Source: Arbacia lixula
Lineage: Eukaryota; Echinodermata; Echinoidea; Arbacioida; Arbaciidae
Reading direction: 5' to 3'
Assembly: GCA_963669155.1 (NCBI GenBank)
Contig: OZ022584.1
Span: forward strand, 4,686,224 to 4,750,223
DNA length: 64,000 nucleotides
Part shown: positions 60,246-64,000 of the stretch, piece by piece
How positions within the stretch are numbered: the stretch's first letter is position 1
How the letters are laid out: every line of letters starts with the position of its first letter
Made by a program: the position numbers and the translations under genes
The notes under the pieces: generated by a model
Seen by the model: the letters and a program-made list of their open reading frames with translations, nothing else
Told to the model about the DNA's origin: nothing
Databases searched by the model: none

Positions 60246-62031
60246 ATCATCACCATCAGGCATTGTTCAACCATTGTTGGATGAAGCCCTGCTCAATCAG
60301 TTTCCATTCACTTCTTTTTGCTGTCATTCTGTTCCATGTTGCTGTGTTTGTGTATGTTGATATTTCGTCTCTCCACCTCCTCCTTTGTCGGACCCTTCTT
60401 CGCTTTTCTGTTCTTGGTTGTCATTCTGTGCGTTTCTTGTTCCATCTGTTGTCTTGTGTTCTATATAAGTGTCCTGCCCATCTCCATTTTATCTCTTTAA
60501 TTTGTACTATAATATCTTTGACCTTCGTTTTCTGCCGTATGTCGGTGTGTTTCACTCTGTCAAGCAATGTTAAACTGAGCATTCTTCTTTCCATAGCTCT
60601 TTGTGTTGTTCTCAATTTCTGTTTTATCCTCCTTTGATTTATGAACACTTGAATTCTTTGGTGGTATTAGACATGATGCCTCCTCCAACAGTATACTAGT
60701 TAATGTGCTGCATCTTGTATTGATGTCTACATCTTCAATACCTAATTCTGTAAAACGGTTTTTCAGATTAAGTTGGAATTCTTCTTTCATTTCCTTCAAT
60801 TTCAGTACATTAATTCTTCTTTTCCTGTTGTTAATGAACTTTAGCCTAGCAAGCTTCCTGTTGATACACAGTGTTACTCTTACCATTCGGTGATCACTTG
60901 CAATATCAACATTGGTAATAACCTCACAGTTTTGAACAATTCCTCTTTGGCTGCAAAGAATGAATTCAAATTGATTCTTGGTTGTACCATTAGGGCTTTC
61001 CCATGTCCAGTATCTTTTTGTGTCTTTCTTGAAGAAGGTGTTGATCACCAAAAGTTTTTGTTCTACAGCAAACTCGATTAGCCTATCTCCTCGTTTGTTT
61101 CTTTGTCCTATTCCAAATTTCCCTAAAATGTGTTCTTCTCCAGTTTCCTGCTTCCATATTTCGTATTGAAATCACCCGTCACTATTGTATACTTTCCTTT
61201 GTTGGCGTTGATATCTTTGCTGACTATTTCATAAAACTCTTCTACATCCGAGTCCTCATAATCGCTGGTGGGTGCATTCACCTGGATTACACACATATGT
61301 TCTTTCTCTGCTAACTTAATGTTTAAGGCCACCACTCTGTTTGAATAACTTTTAACTTCCTTGACATAATCCTTGAAGTCAGGATGGATAAGAAATCCCA
61401 CTCCTTTAGCGTTTCTATCATCTTCTGATTTCCCTTTGTTATAAAGCCAAGAACCACTTTTTAATTCAACCAGTTCTTCACCATCTCTCTTTGTTTCGGC
61501 TAAAGCAATTATGTCCCACTTGAAACCTTCAAGCTCTTCGAGCAAGTTTTCAATCGTTTCTTCTGATTTTAGTGTCCTCACGTTGTAGGTACATATGCGA
61601 ATTTGTGTTAAGGGGCCAGCTTTCCTACTCCCGTCAGCCTTGCAGCTTCCTTCCGGCTTTGACTGCAAAACGTCATGTGAAGACTTACCTTCCGAGTGGT
61701 TGCTGGTCAAGTTTCGACTACTAGTGTAGTTGAGCCCATTATGGCCATGGGCAGTACGGCCTCTCTTGGTTTCTACTTTCATGTTGATTGAGGGGTTTTT
61801 GCCACAATACTGACGCGCTGGTAGGGCGAGTTGCCAGTAGAGTTTCTGCTGGCGGTAGCTCTCCCTTGGTCTCTGGCTAAAGAAGCTGTCCTGGAGACAC
61901 AGGATGTTGAGGTTGCCATTGGCTTTGCCATGGCTTTGGATGACATTTCCTCCATCCGGTGTCCCACTACCCCTCTCAGGATGCCTGAGGTGGTCGAATT
62001 ATTTACCATCGCCCGGGATTTTGGTGTTGGC
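60246..62031 (-). mobile_element. Internally deleted LINE (RTE/craniofacial-protein-2-like)
   Basis: It is flanked by TAGTTAAT on both sides (60238-60245 and 62032-62039), an 8-bp target duplication, and has a GAT-type 3' tail at 60246. On the minus strand an AP endonuclease is read: ICTYNVRTLKS, DIIALAETKRDG, GVGFLIHP, VIQVNAPTSD and TGDFNTKYG, then ASDHRMVRVTL after a frame change. It then jumps to LRTTQRAMERRML and IKEIKWRWAGHLYR, the region after the RT. The RT core itself is absent, so this is an internal deletion of roughly half the expected length. It is non-autonomous. Confidence 0.85.
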
Positions 62032-62159
62032 TAGTTAATAGGTTTTCATTAAATTGCTCGTAGATGACGTCAGTTTCATTCCATGATCTTGAAAATTTTG
62101 CAATGATAAGCTCACATGTATGTCTATACATGGTGAAAAAATTATGTATATTCCTAAGC

Positions 62160-62466
62160 AGGTAATAAATCGTCTTAACAATAGGAGGTTGCCAATTTCA
62201 ACTCTCCCATAAAGATGCTAAATTATGCAATATTCGTTCGACTGATGTGGCACAGGATTTACATACATAAATGAACTCTCTGGTTATTTCCAACCATTAA
62301 CCATCTGCTTCGCAGCATATGTTCCTTCCATTTACATCATCACCATATAAAGGGAATTGTAAAAAAAAAAAATGTGAACGCAAAATAGTGGGGTTATTTT
62401 CTGAATAACAAAAACACCCAGATAGATTAATTGACACGTGCATTGCGCCTGATATCAACGTTACAT
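62160..62466. other. Host segment stranded between two inverted repeats
   Basis: This 300-bp stretch is co-linear with the sequence at about 44495-44810 downstream of FReD copy A. Shared text includes GCAATATTCGTTCGACTGA and CTTCGCAGCATATGTTCCTT. It shows that the flanking repeats are two separate insertions in unit B. Confidence 0.8.
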
Positions 62467-63994
62467 AGGTGTTCTGTCGTGTGAACTTGTCAATGCAATA
62501 ATTTTCAAGGTCATGGCATAATCGTGACGTCATCTACGAGCAATTTAATGAAAACCTAATAACTGAATTATCTCTAGAACTGATTGTTTATAGCTAATGA
62601 AAATTGACATGAATAAAAATTAATGAAAAGCCAAGTAATTTTAATGAGTAAAACCGCGCACGCGTACGTTAGTGCAACAACGCGCGCGCAAAATTTTAAA
62701 ATGCTCCAAATCTACTAGAAATTGTTTTGCATTATGTTTCAGGCAATTTTAAGCATTTCGAAAATTTCCGCGCGTTTTTCCGTGCGTAAAGCGTGAAATT
62801 CCCGGGTTTTTTTTACTGGTTTTATGTTTTCGACACTACATACATCACATCCTGCAATTTTGAGCCGATTCCGTGCAATAACAAGGTCGTGCGGGTGCGT
62901 CAAAGTTAAAAGTCCGCGCGTGCGTCAATACGTTTTTGTGTGCAAATATTACAAAAAACATGACTGTCTTCAATCGGCCATAGCTCTTCAGAATGGCTGG
63001 TGACCCCCATTTTTTTTAATATTTGAAAAGAGTATGAAATGTAAATGTGATGTCATGTGTTATTTTACCGGTAAGTACATCGTGACGTCATCATATTGCC
63101 ATATGAATCGAAAAAATTAATTTTCATATACATGTGTGACGTCATAAATTTGTTTACTCCTTTTTGTGTTTCTCAGTAATCCTTAATCAATTTTCTCACA
63201 AATTTCAGTACGTCGTAGCTGAGACATTGTTCTATAGGAAAATTCCTTAATTTTATTATTTTGATGACGTCGTCAAAGTGTAAATTCCATTATACGCATT
63301 AATGTCAAAATCGGATGTATATGTAAGTGTTATTTCAATGGGATGGGCATTTATTTCAAATCATGAAATGACATGAAGACATTTTAGGAGCTGTATCTCG
63401 CCTATGTTTGGATCTTGTACTCTGAAATTTTAGCATATTGTAGCTGAGTCTATTGGCTTTCTGTGGCGTGTGTCCATTTTCTAATCAGGTGTTGGAATGA
63501 TGGCGAAATTTTAGCGTGAACATTGATTTCTAAATCTAGCCCCTTTCTCTACTTTACGTGTTAAGTGAATGGGAAGATTTGTGGCTCAATGGGTAAGGCA
63601 CTGTTTTAAGAACGCGAGGCCCCCGGTTCGAATCCTGGTGTGGGTAGGGTCAGTTTTCCATTCCTTTTGCAAAATTTTTGCGACCTTCTTCTGTCCTATC
63701 CCCCACTTTGGCATTCTCGTTGAGATTTTCTTTCCCATTTTTCCCCTCTCACCCCGTTTATCTTACATGACTTTTAATTACATGTTGTTAGCATATACAT
63801 GTGGCCATTTAGGCAAGTCTTTGAAATATTAGTACATTGTCGGTGCGCTATGAGCTTTCTTGAGCGGTGTCTCTGATTTATGAATAGATGGTGTCACCAT
63901 GGAAGGTCCATGGTGTCACCGTGTATTTACCAGCCCATGTTTGTGCATGTATTTGCAATGCAGACCACCTTATACTTGTCCACAAGTATGTCTC
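62467..63994 (+). mobile_element. tRNA-bearing dispersed repeat, copy 3
   Basis: It is the inverted complement of 58951-62160 minus the LINE, ending CTTATACTTGTCCACAAGTAT then GTCTC. The left border is set by loss of homology to unit A after GATATCAACGTTACAT at 62466. Internal landmarks include GTGACGTCATCTACGAGC at about 62524 and the tRNA-like block at 63569. Confidence 0.8.
63569..63652 (+). other. tRNA-like sequence in repeat copy 3
   Basis: The A-box GTGGCTCAATGGGTAAGGC and the B-box CCCGGTTCGAATCCTGG are present. The acceptor 5' half does not complement the 3' half TGTGGGT, so this is a SINE-like head rather than a working tRNA gene. Confidence 0.65.
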
Positions 63995-64000
63995 TTTTTT

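Larger units (their letters stand above)
58951..62160 (-). mobile_element. tRNA-bearing dispersed repeat, copy 2, with nested LINE
   Basis: The outer end GAGATATACTTGTGGACAAG includes a perfect palindrome ATACTTGTGGACAAGTAT. The sequence is the inverted complement of 62467-63994 throughout, apart from a LINE at 60246-62031. Without the LINE it is about 1.4 kb. Unit A lacks it: homology to the FReD-A downstream sequence stops at GTAAAC (58950) and resumes near 62160. The transposition mechanism is unknown, and no coding capacity of its own is seen. Confidence 0.8.

Noticed and set aside
63569-63652. Functional tRNA gene
   Set aside because: A and B boxes are good, but the acceptor stem cannot pair, and the sequence recurs inside a dispersed repeat.

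Overview
The window reads as eukaryotic, AT-rich, repeat-dense animal DNA. Introns are GT-AG, exons are small, microsatellites are abundant, and every protein family recognised is metazoan. The best clue to lineage is a histone H2A relic at about 29.2 kb. Its N-terminus and core look like an echinoderm H2A, and it keeps GATCC boxes just upstream of a TATA box, as sea-urchin histone genes do. Fibrinogen-domain (FReD) genes, a 2A-like motif and the mobile-element mix also fit an echinoderm or another marine deuterostome. The species cannot be named from this sequence.

Layout: (1) 1-5.4 kb: a truncated hAT-type element, a small 2A-like ORF and assorted repeats, with no recognised host gene. (2) 5.5-15.2 kb, minus strand: one eight-exon gene of about 2,164 codons. 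Five short coiled-coil-like exons (four of them related to each other) lead into a 4.6-kb exon of about 46 near-identical 31-residue repeats, and the last exon is a protein kinase domain. (3) 15.2-22.2 kb: intergenic, with a foldback element and a Tc1/mariner-type MITE. (4) 22.2-29.9 kb, minus strand: a complete five-exon secreted lipase of the pancreatic lipase/PLA1 family. It has an intact Ser-Asp-His triad, a very short lid and no C-terminal PLAT domain. One intron is filled by two inverted hAT-type copies, and intron 1 carries the H2A pseudogene on the opposite strand. (5) 30-33.7 kb: retroelement debris and a tRNA-bearing repeat with a hAT-type element nested in it. (6) 33.9-64 kb: a tandem duplication with a 15.2-kb unit. 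Each unit carries a plus-strand EGF-FReD gene; the first looks intact and the second is disrupted in its first FReD exon. A pair of inverted tRNA-bearing repeats, one split by an internally deleted LINE, sits just downstream of the second copy.

The strongest oddities are these. The H2A relic differs from the H2A core, as I recall it, almost only by T-to-C changes, while its frame stays open. The kinase gene is fused to a huge array of TQ and S/T-P-K sites whose DNA also repeats the TGACGTCA palindrome. The two FReD copies are nearly identical in one exon but strongly diverged in the exon that forms the ligand pocket. Two different MITEs occupy the same intron position in the two duplicates. 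I saw no LTR retrovirus-like, Polinton-like or CRISPR feature. All exon joins are my own readings of splice signals and reading-frame phase; no transcript evidence was available.
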